In this document: one piece after another, positions 1-7,484 of the stretch
Layout: each line of letters begins with the position of its first letter
Position numbering within the stretch: position 1 is the stretch's first letter
Source: Thermoplasmata archaeon
GTDB lineage: Archaea > Thermoplasmatota > Thermoplasmata > Thermoplasmatales > Thermoplasmataceae
Assembly: GCA_021802165.1 (NCBI GenBank)
Contig: JAKAAU010000007.1
Coordinates: 1-15,602 of the forward strand
Reading direction: 5' to 3'
DNA: 15,602 nucleotides
Notes under the pieces: model-generated
Told to the model about the DNA's origin: nothing
The model's input: only the letters and a program-made list of their open reading frames with translations
Databases searched by the model: none
Translations under genes and position numbers: made by a program

Positions 1-44
1 GTTTTACGGCTGAAGTTTTTATTTGTAGTTTTTAGGGGTGTCAC

Positions 45-57
45 AAAATAATAAATA
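45..57 (+). promoter_or_regulatory. TATA-like promoter element of the regulator/acetyltransferase pair
   Basis: The AT stretch AAAATAATAAATA ends about 20 bases and centres about 27 bases before ATG 78, the spacing expected for an archaeal leaderless transcript. It is the main argument for preferring ATG 78 over TTG 63. Confidence 0.45.
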
Positions 58-77
58 ATGGCTTGCTATCTATTATC

Positions 78-401
78 ATGAATGATTACTCAATTTTTAA
101 GGAAGTCAGGGAAAATATAGAAACCCTCGAAAGGCATCTTACTATCATAAAGACGCTGTTAATGGAGCAGCCCCTTGGAATAATTAAAATGTCACAGCAG
201 ACAGGTATACCTGAACACAAAATAAGATATTCTTTGCGGATACTGGAACACGGAGGTATTATAGAGGCTTCCCGTGAGGGTGCTATTTTAACTTCAGATT
301 TCATTGCGAATAAGGACAGGATTCTATCTGATGCCAGGGAAAATTCACAGAAAATGGAAAATATATATAAGGAACTTAAAAATATTCTGGAGTCGCCATG
401 A
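78..401 (+). CDS. Small archaeal winged-helix transcriptional regulator (predicted)
   Basis: A 107-residue protein predicted to bind DNA. Residues about 32-62 read as a helix-turn-helix: a 'QPLGIIK' entry, a turn at 'TGIPEHK', the recognition helix 'IRYSLRILE', then a short wing with 'IIEAS..GA'. The C-terminal 30 residues are charged and helical and could be a dimerisation helix. From memory this resembles the COG3388-type archaeal predicted regulators; that assignment is unverified. An in-frame TTG lies upstream at 63, but ATG at 78 is preferred because an AT-rich TATA-like stretch (45-57) sits about 25 bases before it, as for other first genes here. The stop overlaps the start of the acetyltransferase (ATGA, 398-401), so the two are probably co-transcribed and translationally coupled. 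Its target is unknown; the neighbouring acetyltransferase or transporter genes are only guesses. Confidence 0.75.
   Translation: MNDYSIFKEVRENIETLERHLTIIKTLLMEQPLGIIKMSQQTGIPEHKIRYSLRILEHGGIIEASREGAILTSDFIANKDRILSDARENSQKMENIYKELKNILESP
389..392 (+). promoter_or_regulatory. Ribosome binding site of the acetyltransferase gene
   Basis: GGAG lies five bases before ATG 398, inside the end of the regulator gene. It decides for ATG 398 over the adjacent ATG 401. Confidence 0.55.
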
Positions 402-934
402 TGTTCAAAAAAAATGAACAGACGGGAAAATATTTGATAAGGCGTGGTGTTCCTGGAGATGCCAGAGGCATCATAGAATGCATGCAGAGCGTAATGGATG
501 AAAAGATATATCTTGTAAGTGAATACTATCTTTTAACTGAAAGAGGAGAGCAGGAAAGACTCAAAAATAAAGATGACCTCACCCTTGTATCAGAGGTTAG
601 CGGAAGGATTGTGGGGGTTACAACTATTCAGCGTGGAATGTATAAAAAAAATCGGCATACAGCCTCGCTGGGAATTGCGATAATAAAGGCTTTCAGACAT
701 ATGAATATAGGCACAAAAATGATAGAGGAAGCAATTTCATGGTCGAAAACTCAGGGAATAGAGAAAATTAATTTAGAGGTTTTTTCAAGCAATGTAAACG
801 CCATAAAAACATATAGAAATCTTGGATTTGAATATGAAGGTGTTAGAAAAAGGCAGTTTATGATAGGTAATCAGTACACAGATGATGTTTTGATGACATA
901 TTTTACCTCAAATTGGAGGGATGCAGATAAGTAA
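398..934 (+). CDS. GNAT-family N-acetyltransferase
   Basis: A 178-residue cytosolic acetyl-CoA-dependent N-acetyltransferase; the substrate cannot be told from sequence. The fold runs the full length: N-terminal 'LIRRGVPGDA' strand and helix (13-22), strand 'SGRIVGVTTI' (68-77), motif A 'FRHMNIGTKMIEEA' (99-112) that binds the acetyl-CoA pyrophosphate, then motif B 'LEVFSSNVNAIKTYRNLGF' (126-144) with the usual Asn and Tyr, and a 'DDVLM' C-terminal strand. In motif A the R-G-x-G-x-G pattern is reduced to R-H-x-N-I-G, a mild divergence. The start at 398 is supported by GGAG at 389-392, five bases upstream; a second ATG follows at 401. It overlaps the regulator gene by four bases. It resembles PhnO/YhhY-like or RimI-like enzymes, so it could act on small amines, amino acids or protein N-termini. 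Confidence 0.85.
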   Translation: MMFKKNEQTGKYLIRRGVPGDARGIIECMQSVMDEKIYLVSEYYLLTERGEQERLKNKDDLTLVSEVSGRIVGVTTIQRGMYKKNRHTASLGIAIIKAFRHMNIGTKMIEEAISWSKTQGIEKINLEVFSSNVNAIKTYRNLGFEYEGVRKRQFMIGNQYTDDVLMTYFTSNWRDADK

Positions 935-962
935 TGATAATCATATGTGTCTGACATAAACA

Positions 963-973
963 TTTAAATTTAT
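963..973 (+). promoter_or_regulatory. TATA-like promoter element of the ABC transporter operon
   Basis: TTTAAATTTAT centres about 27 bases before ATG 995. This spacing favours a leaderless transcript starting at 995 rather than the in-frame TTG at 977. Confidence 0.5.
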
Positions 974-994
974 CTGTTGAATCGGTATATTATA

Positions 995-2011
995 ATGCAG
1001 TGCACAAAGATAAAAGAAATTTTGATGAAATACCTAATCATATTTCTAGGTTTAACCATATTTCTGTTTATTGTTTTCAAATTTGTGCCATCAAAAATTG
1101 TAGGAAATGATTTCCCGGGAAGCTCCATAAAAATACTAGGTTTACATCAAAACATTGTATTCCAGTATTTTTATTTTATATACGCAATTCTTACGGGGAA
1201 TGTTGGATATACTAGCACATCCTTTTATTCTGGTACTGTTCTGGGCGCTATATCAATTACTCTACCTGAAACTGTGTTATTTTTAATTGTAACATTCGCA
1301 ATATCCTATGCAGTTTCGTATTTTATCGGACTGTACTCGGGAACGGCATTCAAAACTACCAAGATTTTGAATATGAATATATTTCCACTTTTATTTCTCT
1401 ATCTTGTTTCCGGCTTAGTTCTTCTTGCAATATTTTCTGGCGTACTGGGGTGGTTTCCTACACATGGTATCCTTTCCAATAGTTCTGTTACATTGAATAG
1501 CTGGATATCTTCAACAGGAAACGGAATTTATATAACTAAACCAACAAATATCATTTTAATAGATAGCATTATACATGGATCATTATCCGTATTTATAGAT
1601 TTATTAGATCATATGGCACTTCCGTTTTTTGCCATGTTTATTCCCACAGTCATTTATCTGAGTGTTTATATAAGCCATGAAACATCCATAGAATACAATA
1701 AAAAATATATGAAAGCTGGAATTACCAGGAACGCATTCATGGATAAATATATAATTTTTATAAAAAGGGGAATAAGAAGCAGGGTGCTAAGGGAACTGAA
1801 ATCTGTATTTGTTATATTCATGGGTGGAATGATTATCATAAGTTATATATTTTCTTATATGAATATAGGGGAATTTGCCATCTATTCGTTTCTTGATTAT
1901 GAATATGGCATAATGGGTGGTATATACAGTTTATTTATTCTGGCCATCATTGCACTAATATTTAGTTTATTTATAGATGTAATAAACAACGGTGGAAAAA
2001 ATGAAATTTAA
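995..2011 (+). CDS. ABC transporter permease, DppB/OppB-like
   Basis: A 338-residue multi-pass membrane protein of the binding-protein-dependent permease class for peptides and related solutes. Residues about 12-30 form the first membrane helix. The external segment carries the family's 'GNVGYT' element (68-73) and 'LPETVLFLIV' entering helix 2; 'LGWFPTHG' (151-158) matches the lgW-x-P-x-x-G loop of DppB proteins. The cytoplasmic coupling loop (about 230-265) keeps the 'YMKAGITRNAF' core with its glycine, so contact with an ATPase is plausible. The last helices 'FSYMNIGEFA' and the conserved D-Y region follow. An in-frame TTG lies at 977, but ATG at 995 is preferred because a TATA-like element (963-973) sits at leaderless distance. 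It overlaps the second permease by 11 bases. The imported solute is unknown. Confidence 0.85.
   Translation: MQCTKIKEILMKYLIIFLGLTIFLFIVFKFVPSKIVGNDFPGSSIKILGLHQNIVFQYFYFIYAILTGNVGYTSTSFYSGTVLGAISITLPETVLFLIVTFAISYAVSYFIGLYSGTAFKTTKILNMNIFPLLFLYLVSGLVLLAIFSGVLGWFPTHGILSNSSVTLNSWISSTGNGIYITKPTNIILIDSIIHGSLSVFIDLLDHMALPFFAMFIPTVIYLSVYISHETSIEYNKKYMKAGITRNAFMDKYIIFIKRGIRSRVLRELKSVFVIFMGGMIIISYIFSYMNIGEFAIYSFLDYEYGIMGGIYSLFILAIIALIFSLFIDVINNGGKNEI
1991..1995 (+). promoter_or_regulatory. Ribosome binding site of the second permease
   Basis: GGTGG sits five bases before ATG 2001 and partly overlaps the possible GTG start at 1992; a ribosome binding site cannot serve the GTG it contains, so ATG 2001 is preferred. 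Confidence 0.45.
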
Positions 2012-2816
2012 TTCAAGGAATTTGCTCATAGGTATAAGCCTCGCATTTATATTATTATATATATATGCGTTTATTTCAGATATTGTTTATCCATATTATC
2101 TTGGAGTAAATACACTTTCATCACTACTTGTATTCAAGAAAACGGCATCCGTTATACCTTCTAAACCTACTTTAAACGATGGCTGGTGGAACTACTTTGG
2201 AACAACTTATTACGGTATATCAATATTGCCCGCACTTATCGGATCCTTAAAATTTGACTTTACAATAATGTTTGCATCACTTGCCATTTCTTCCTTGGTA
2301 GGTGTATCAATAGGTTTTCTGATAAATTATATAGGTGGTATTTTCAAGAAAATCATATTTTACATTGTGAGAGTTTTGACAACGACCCCGTATCTTTTAA
2401 TTATGCTTCTGATTTTATATGTGGCGAGACCAAGTGAATCTGGAATAATAATTGCAATATCAGTCGGATGGTTCCCGTTTTATATTATAAGATATATTGA
2501 GGTGTCCGAATACGAAAATAGAAATTCCTCGTATGGGAAGTTATGGAAATTATTCGCCTTTATTCCTTATGTTTTGACAGATATGGGAGCGATTAGTGGA
2601 ATTGTTGTTATTATAACATATTTTGGATTTTACTTTAAAAATCCATTTGTGGTTGATATCGGGAATATTATGTATTTAAATGGAAATGTAAATGCATTCG
2701 TATTTTTTGGTGTCTGGTGGATAGTTATATTCCCGCTTTTATTCATAACTGTTTTTATCGGATTTACTGCACTACTGAGCTACGAAATAAAGGGGGTGAT
2801 TTCAAATACGGGATAA
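2001..2816 (+). CDS. ABC transporter permease, divergent DppC/OppC-like
   Basis: A 271-residue inner-membrane permease, partner of the preceding DppB-like protein. An N-terminal helix (about 8-25) is followed by an extracytoplasmic stretch rich in Trp, Tyr and Gly, then five hydrophobic helices. 'TTPYLLIMLLI' corresponds to the 'iPslllai' helix of DppC. The cytoplasmic coupling loop is unusual: from 'RYIEVSEYENRN' it runs straight into 'YGKLWKLFAFIPY', about ten residues shorter than the typical E-Y-x-x-A-A-x-x-x-G-A-S loop, and the conserved glycine is not evident. ATG 2001 is chosen over GTG 1992 because GGTGG (1991-1995) then serves as ribosome binding site. The gene overlaps its upstream neighbour by 11 bases and ends 13 bases before the ATPase-like gene. 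DppC-like by topology and position; sequence similarity is weaker than for the DppB partner. Confidence 0.7.
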   Translation: MKFNSRNLLIGISLAFILLYIYAFISDIVYPYYLGVNTLSSLLVFKKTASVIPSKPTLNDGWWNYFGTTYYGISILPALIGSLKFDFTIMFASLAISSLVGVSIGFLINYIGGIFKKIIFYIVRVLTTTPYLLIMLLILYVARPSESGIIIAISVGWFPFYIIRYIEVSEYENRNSSYGKLWKLFAFIPYVLTDMGAISGIVVIITYFGFYFKNPFVVDIGNIMYLNGNVNAFVFFGVWWIVIFPLLFITVFIGFTALLSYEIKGVISNTG

Positions 2817-2829
2817 TTTTAATAGAAAT

Positions 2830-3957
2830 ATGGTTCTTTCCTTTAAAAATTTTGGCATACATGCAGATAATAGGAAACTTATTGATAATATTTCATTGAA
2901 CATAAATAGGAACTGTGAAGTTTTACTGGCCTCCAATAATAAGAATATTTCACTGATTACAGGAATTTTCACTTTTGATATTTTTAGTGGGTACAAATAT
3001 TCTGGGTCTGTTATACACAATGGAACTGATTTAATTGAACTCATTTCAAATATAAAAAAATTTAGAATAAAGGGGAACCGGATCGGTGTGACCTCGCATA
3101 TCCTGAATGATGTACTATGCATACCCTCAAATCCACTGGATCTATTTGACCCGGGAATTGATATTTATAACCAGTTTCTCGATTTCATACCATATGAATC
3201 CAGGATTGATGTTATTAATTCTGTAATAAGAAGAGAGATGATAAAATCCAGTGATATAGAGAGTGTTATAAATAATTTTGACATATCAGATCAAAAGAAA
3301 TATTTTACCCTTTCAATATGCCGTGATTTTGGAATTATTGGTATATATAAAGAGATTTATAAAACATTGCTGTCCGGTGGTTCTGACAGGAAAGATAAAT
3401 TAACTTACCTGATTATAGGTAGAAAAACCGGTGTGAATCTGGCCGACATGGTGATTCTCAGGGATTATTATAAATACAGACTGAATTTAGAATTGCTTAC
3501 ATATGAATACAAAAAATCAATTATTGAAATGCAAAAGAAGAAAGAATTTTATAAAGAGATAAAAAATTTAAAACGCAGTTCTGGACATGATTTTGATTTT
3601 ATGAACCTGGACCTTACCCGCGCTTACAGTGAAGGCGTGCTAAAATATGAATTAATAGAAAATATGGCAAAGGAAATCAATATTATGGGTATCCCATTTG
3701 ACGTGGGACTGTACCACAGATTCCCATCTGAAATTCCAGTATCTGACATTTATAAATTTATAACTGGGATAGGGTTTATTACTGAAAAATCCTTGATAAT
3801 TGCAGATATGTCTCTGTATCCGGAGAAAATGATAGAAATTTCAGAATATATCAGAAGAATGAAATCACTGCAACCCATCACCTCTTTATATTTATGTTCA
3901 CACGATAATTTAACAGAGGAAGCGGATAAACTATTCGATAAAATAATAGAAATATAA
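2830..3957 (+). CDS. Degenerate OppD-like ABC ATPase subunit (probably catalytically inactive)
   Basis: A 375-residue cytosolic protein whose overall order of segments follows an OppD/DppD ATPase but whose catalytic motifs are lost. The start 'FKNFGIHADNRKLIDNISL' fits the usual opening strands. The Walker A site (34-41) reads ASNNKNIS, without the glycines or the GKS. The Q-loop region (about 85-95) has no clear Gln. Near the C-terminus 'YHRFPSEIPVSD' (295-306) sits where 'ryPheLSGGm' belongs, 'LIIADMSL' (322-329) keeps the Walker B Asp but has Met for the catalytic Glu, and 'CSHDN' (356-360) keeps the switch His. Between them lies an insert of over 100 residues, partly charged helix (about 215-250), plus an isolated LSGG at 181-184. 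The reading frame is intact, so this is not a fresh pseudogene. It follows two permeases with a 13-base gap and presumably docks with them; a competent ATPase partner, if needed, must be encoded elsewhere. Confidence 0.65.
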   Translation: MVLSFKNFGIHADNRKLIDNISLNINRNCEVLLASNNKNISLITGIFTFDIFSGYKYSGSVIHNGTDLIELISNIKKFRIKGNRIGVTSHILNDVLCIPSNPLDLFDPGIDIYNQFLDFIPYESRIDVINSVIRREMIKSSDIESVINNFDISDQKKYFTLSICRDFGIIGIYKEIYKTLLSGGSDRKDKLTYLIIGRKTGVNLADMVILRDYYKYRLNLELLTYEYKKSIIEMQKKKEFYKEIKNLKRSSGHDFDFMNLDLTRAYSEGVLKYELIENMAKEINIMGIPFDVGLYHRFPSEIPVSDIYKFITGIGFITEKSLIIADMSLYPEKMIEISEYIRRMKSLQPITSLYLCSHDNLTEEADKLFDKIIEI

Positions 3958-3973
3958 TATGATTTTTGTAAAT

Positions 3974-6328
3974 TCATGTATCTATATTATTGAACAATAT
4001 TATTCCTGAGGATGTCACCGACATATGCATCATAATATACGATTGCGAATAAACCTTCAATTCAAAAGTTCCAGGTAGCGGGAATATATACATATAGAGG
4101 TTATCCAGAAGGCCCTCTACATTTTTCAAATTTGTAACATTATAATTATGGATTAAGATACTGATATTTGCATTTAGATCGCGCATGGTAACTGACTGGT
4201 TTTTATCTGTAATATTATATAAATAAATATAAAAACCGTTATCGTATGAATGTGTAAAATTCATTGTGTTTCCAAGATAAGAATAGTAATTAGAATCATT
4301 CGTTTCAGGTAAAGCTTCTTCATATATTGGCATCGGATTGGCACCTCTAGATATATGATTATCCATAAATGATTCTGGTTCCAGAATAATAGGGAAACTC
4401 GATCCATTCCCTATGATTTTAGCCAAATTAGAAGAAAATTTTGATATGTTAGAACCGGAAATACCTGATTCTGTAAATATTGGAATAATCAGTGAACTGT
4501 TATGATATTGTGATTTTGATGTTAATCCATATTTTTTCTGCACTGTTATATTTTTTATAAAAGAATACCAGAGGCTTCTGGCTAGTGTTAAATTATGACC
4601 GGGATATGCATTGTAGAAAACTTTACGTACTGTGATATTTGAGAATAAATTAGAGGGAATATTTTTGTCTGTGACATATTTTCCCAGAAGCGTTTCATTT
4701 ATATTTGAATTAAAATTATATATAGTTGACATATTGTAAGTAATATTATCAGAAATTCCATGAATGCTTGATATATATGTATATGAAGATGGGAATGTTG
4801 CAATCTGAGATGTATTGAATCGCATATCCTGATACATGGAAGAATAACTATTTTTATATTCTATAATTATGGAATCGATTTTAGGTTCCGGATTATGTAG
4901 ATTACCTTTAAAATCAGGATTGCGAACCAACATAATATAACTTCCGGGAGCAGATTTCTCTATTTCATATGGACCATCAGCAAGTATATTTTCCATGGTA
5001 TAGTTTAAATTGTCTGTTTTAAATAACTGGAAACCTGTTTGGTTAAAAGAAATTGTTTCACCATTTTGACTCAGATTTGCTGCTGATGCAATGAAAGTGC
5101 CGGGAGATGAAAGTATACTGTATACTGTATCAGGATTTAATTTAACTGTAAAATTGAGCGTGACAGTATCGGTTTGATTGCTATATGAAATTGCATTCTT
5201 TATATTTGTGTAATTATTTGTATCATGGTAGTTCCCGGGCAGAAGATACTGAGCAAGAATCCATCCAGGAGTTTGAGGTGATTTGTTTTCTAGAAGTAAA
5301 TCCATAACGAGGGAATAATAGACATCGTATGCATTCACAGGAATGCCATTCTGAAACCTTACATTATGGCTTATATTAAATGTATAACTCTTTCCGTCTT
5401 GCATTGGAAGGCTAGAGGCTATTTCAGGGAAGTAACCTGAGGTGCTGTTTCCAATCAGAAACTCCTCTGTGTTATAAAGTATTTGCAGATTACCTTCTGT
5501 ACATGCTTCCTGCGGATTTAGATTTGTGAATGGGGTGAGACTATCAACAACAATAGAATCAGATACAGTGGTGATATATAATCTGGCATGAGGATTTACA
5601 GGTATATCCATATAATAATAGGTTGTGTAATTTTTTGTTCCATTGCCTGTAATAGTAGATAATTTAAGTATATAATATCCGAGCGAGAGCTGGAGTTTAA
5701 ATGTGGAATTTAAAGATGGAATAGGGGGGATAGTTCCATTTTTATATTCAAATAATTCTTGCTTCTTTATTGTAAATGTTGAATTGGCCGGGCAACTGCT
5801 ATTCCCAAGCGTTATATTAAGTACCGTACCGGGTGAATAAATATTCGAATTTGATACAACTGAAGGTTTACTGGAATTCAAAACTGTAATTATGCCTGAT
5901 GCTGTTCTGTTTGAAATCTGTGAAGATTCCACATATACAGGAATGTATGTGTTAGACTTATAAATGCCTGAAGAAAAGTTTGCCCAGTAGCTAATATAAT
6001 ATATACCTAGACTTGAATACACATGTGAAATTGACAAAAAGGTCCCGGTATAATTAAGAGTTGTCTGATTGTTATCTCCCCACTCTATGGTAATATCTTT
6101 GTATGATTCGTCTGCCTTAAGGGCTAAGGTATAGTTCTGCCCAACTGTAATATAATTGGGGGCCACATCGACTGAAATTTCTGGTTCCAGCCTAGATGGA
6201 TGTAACAATGAGAGAATGCCTAAGGAAGAAAGAATGAGAATTAGAACTATTATTATGGCATACCATTTTTTCCTTGTTGATCTTGGTTTTATTGGATATG
6301 TTTCAGGATCAGGCATGCTAGAAGTCAT
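3974..6328 (-). CDS. Membrane-anchored family-5 extracellular solute-binding protein with PKD-like domain
   Basis: A 784-residue secreted receptor for a peptide/nickel-class ABC importer. Residues 1-22 are cytosolic and basic near the end (RSTRKK); 23-42 are a hydrophobic signal-anchor with no lipobox, so the protein is tethered by its N-terminus. Residues about 50-135 look like a PKD domain: 'IEWGDNNQT' (81-89) and 'SHVYSSLGIYYISY' (101-114). A second beta-rich segment follows to about 245. The family-5 domain begins near 247; 'YTFNISHNVRFQNGIPVNA' (315-333) followed by 'YDVYYSL' is its hallmark. By my count there are nearly 40 N-x-S/T sequons, fitting a heavily glycosylated surface protein of an acidophile. 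Cysteines at 179 and 276 might pair. It is convergent with the permease/ATPase genes (16-base gap), suggesting it is their receptor, and has its own leaderless promoter (6351-6359). Confidence 0.85.
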   Translation of the reverse strand: MTSSMPDPETYPIKPRSTRKKWYAIIIVLILILSSLGILSLLHPSRLEPEISVDVAPNYITVGQNYTLALKADESYKDITIEWGDNNQTTLNYTGTFLSISHVYSSLGIYYISYWANFSSGIYKSNTYIPVYVESSQISNRTASGIITVLNSSKPSVVSNSNIYSPGTVLNITLGNSSCPANSTFTIKKQELFEYKNGTIPPIPSLNSTFKLQLSLGYYILKLSTITGNGTKNYTTYYYMDIPVNPHARLYITTVSDSIVVDSLTPFTNLNPQEACTEGNLQILYNTEEFLIGNSTSGYFPEIASSLPMQDGKSYTFNISHNVRFQNGIPVNAYDVYYSLVMDLLLENKSPQTPGWILAQYLLPGNYHDTNNYTNIKNAISYSNQTDTVTLNFTVKLNPDTVYSILSSPGTFIASAANLSQNGETISFNQTGFQLFKTDNLNYTMENILADGPYEIEKSAPGSYIMLVRNPDFKGNLHNPEPKIDSIIIEYKNSYSSMYQDMRFNTSQIATFPSSYTYISSIHGISDNITYNMSTIYNFNSNINETLLGKYVTDKNIPSNLFSNITVRKVFYNAYPGHNLTLARSLWYSFIKNITVQKKYGLTSKSQYHNSSLIIPIFTESGISGSNISKFSSNLAKIIGNGSSFPIILEPESFMDNHISRGANPMPIYEEALPETNDSNYYSYLGNTMNFTHSYDNGFYIYLYNITDKNQSVTMRDLNANISILIHNYNVTNLKNVEGLLDNLYMYIFPLPGTFELKVYSQSYIMMHMSVTSSGIILFNNIDT

Positions 6329-6350
6329 ACAAAGTGTATTAAAATTTGAA

Positions 6351-6359
6351 TAATTAAAG
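6351..6359 (-). promoter_or_regulatory. TATA-like promoter element of the solute-binding protein gene
   Basis: On the minus strand this reads CTTTAATTA, 23-31 bases before ATG 6328. The 79-base divergent gap thus holds a promoter on each strand. Confidence 0.5.
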
Positions 6360-6378
6360 TTTCCTTATGGAAGCAAAA

Positions 6379-6390
6379 TAATATAAATAT
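6379..6390 (+). promoter_or_regulatory. TATA-like promoter element of the nucleotidyltransferase gene
   Basis: TAATATAAATAT lies 18-29 bases before ATG 6408, consistent with a leaderless transcript. No ribosome binding site precedes the ATG. Confidence 0.5.
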
Positions 6391-6407
6391 CTGTATTATT
6401 CAATCTT

Positions 6408-7484
6408 ATGACTATAAAAGCAGTGGTTATGGCTGGTGGGAAAGGTACACGGCTCAGGCCCATAACATATTCGATCCCGAAACCGGTGGTGCCCATAGCA
6501 GGAAAGCCATGCATGTTATACCTATTGGATTCCTACTATAGTGCGGGCATCAAGGATGTAATTGTAACAACAGGTTATAAATTCAGTTCGCTTATCACAA
6601 GTATAATAGAGAACAGACATGATGACCAGACCATACTGTTTTCTGTGGAAAAAGAACCGGCTGGTACAGCCGGTAGCGTTAAATTTGTCTCCAATTTTAT
6701 CGATGATACTTTTATCGTTGGGAGCGGAGATATACTTTCCGATTTTAATATATCAGAGATACTTGAATTCCATAAAAGCATGGGGGCGAAAATAACAATA
6801 GTTCTTACCGAAGTAGAGGATCCCAGACAATTCGGAATAGTTGAGTTAGAAAATAACAAAATCATAAGATTTCTGGAAAAACCGGATAAAGACCAGACAT
6901 TTTCGCATATAGCCAACACAGGCATATACATAATCGAGCCAGAAATTATGGATTATATTGATAAAATACCCTATGATTTCGCAAAGGACCTCTTCCCGGA
7001 GCTGATGAAAAAGAATATTGATATATATGGTTACATGGGAAAGGGGGTTTGGCTTGACACGGGAAGACCAAACGATCTGATAATTGCAAATCAGATAATG
7101 GTTGAAAAATATGGAAAAACTTATACTGAAAATTTTATAAAGGGAAAGAATATAATAATGGATATGAGCGGTTTGCAAAAAGCCAATGTAAATCGTTGTT
7201 ATACAGGGACAGGTATAAAAACAGGCGATAGGGTTACCCTTAACAGATCAGCTATCTATAATAATGCATTACTGGAGAATAATGTAGAAATAACAAATTC
7301 TCTACTCATGGAGAATGTAACAGTCAAATCGGGTACTAAAATTAAAAACTCGGTTATAATGAGGAATTGCGTAATCGGGGAAGATTCAGAAATACTTGAT
7401 AGTATAATAGCACCTGACATGGATTTGATGGGGAAATCAAGGATATATAATGTATCCCTTGCATCCAAAATCATAGAAGATTGA
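6408..7484 (+). CDS. Sugar-1-phosphate nucleotidyltransferase with C-terminal beta-helix (mannose-1-phosphate guanylyltransferase-like)
   Basis: A 358-residue cytosolic enzyme that makes an NDP-sugar from NTP and a sugar 1-phosphate, for glycan or glycoprotein synthesis. The N-terminal domain (1-235) has 'GGKGTRLRP' (10-18) for the nucleotide phosphates, 'PKPVVPIAGKP' with Lys25, 'EPAGTAG' (83-89), the metal Asp108 in 'GSGD', 'EKP' (157-159), 'NTG' (170-172) and 'WLDTGRP' (215-221). The C-terminal 115 residues show irregular hexapeptide repeats of a left-handed beta-helix, as in GCD1/COG1208 proteins. The 'AGTAG' element and length favour a mannose-1-phosphate guanylyltransferase, but a glucose- or GlcNAc-specific enzyme is possible. 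It is transcribed divergently from the binding-protein gene, with a TATA-like box about 25 bases before the ATG, and its 3' end overlaps the convergent DUF131-type gene by 14 bases. Confidence 0.85.
   Translation: MTIKAVVMAGGKGTRLRPITYSIPKPVVPIAGKPCMLYLLDSYYSAGIKDVIVTTGYKFSSLITSIIENRHDDQTILFSVEKEPAGTAGSVKFVSNFIDDTFIVGSGDILSDFNISEILEFHKSMGAKITIVLTEVEDPRQFGIVELENNKIIRFLEKPDKDQTFSHIANTGIYIIEPEIMDYIDKIPYDFAKDLFPELMKKNIDIYGYMGKGVWLDTGRPNDLIIANQIMVEKYGKTYTENFIKGKNIIMDMSGLQKANVNRCYTGTGIKTGDRVTLNRSAIYNNALLENNVEITNSLLMENVTVKSGTKIKNSVIMRNCVIGEDSEILDSIIAPDMDLMGKSRIYNVSLASKIIED

Noticed and set aside
1..51. An open plus-strand frame from base 1 to a TAA at 49-51 (16 codons), possibly the end of an upstream gene.
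   Set aside because: Too short and compositionally uninformative; a second frame ends at 31-33, so the true one cannot be chosen.
934..944. Palindrome ATGATAATCAT just after the acetyltransferase gene, a possible operator for the regulator.
   Set aside because: Five-base arms of simple AT-rich sequence with no second copy at the regulator's own promoter.
6846..7178. A 110-codon minus-strand open frame inside the nucleotidyltransferase gene, with similar shadows at 6575-6931 and 7256-7474.
   Set aside because: The plus-strand protein has clear family motifs throughout; the antisense frames show no domain, promoter or ribosome binding site.
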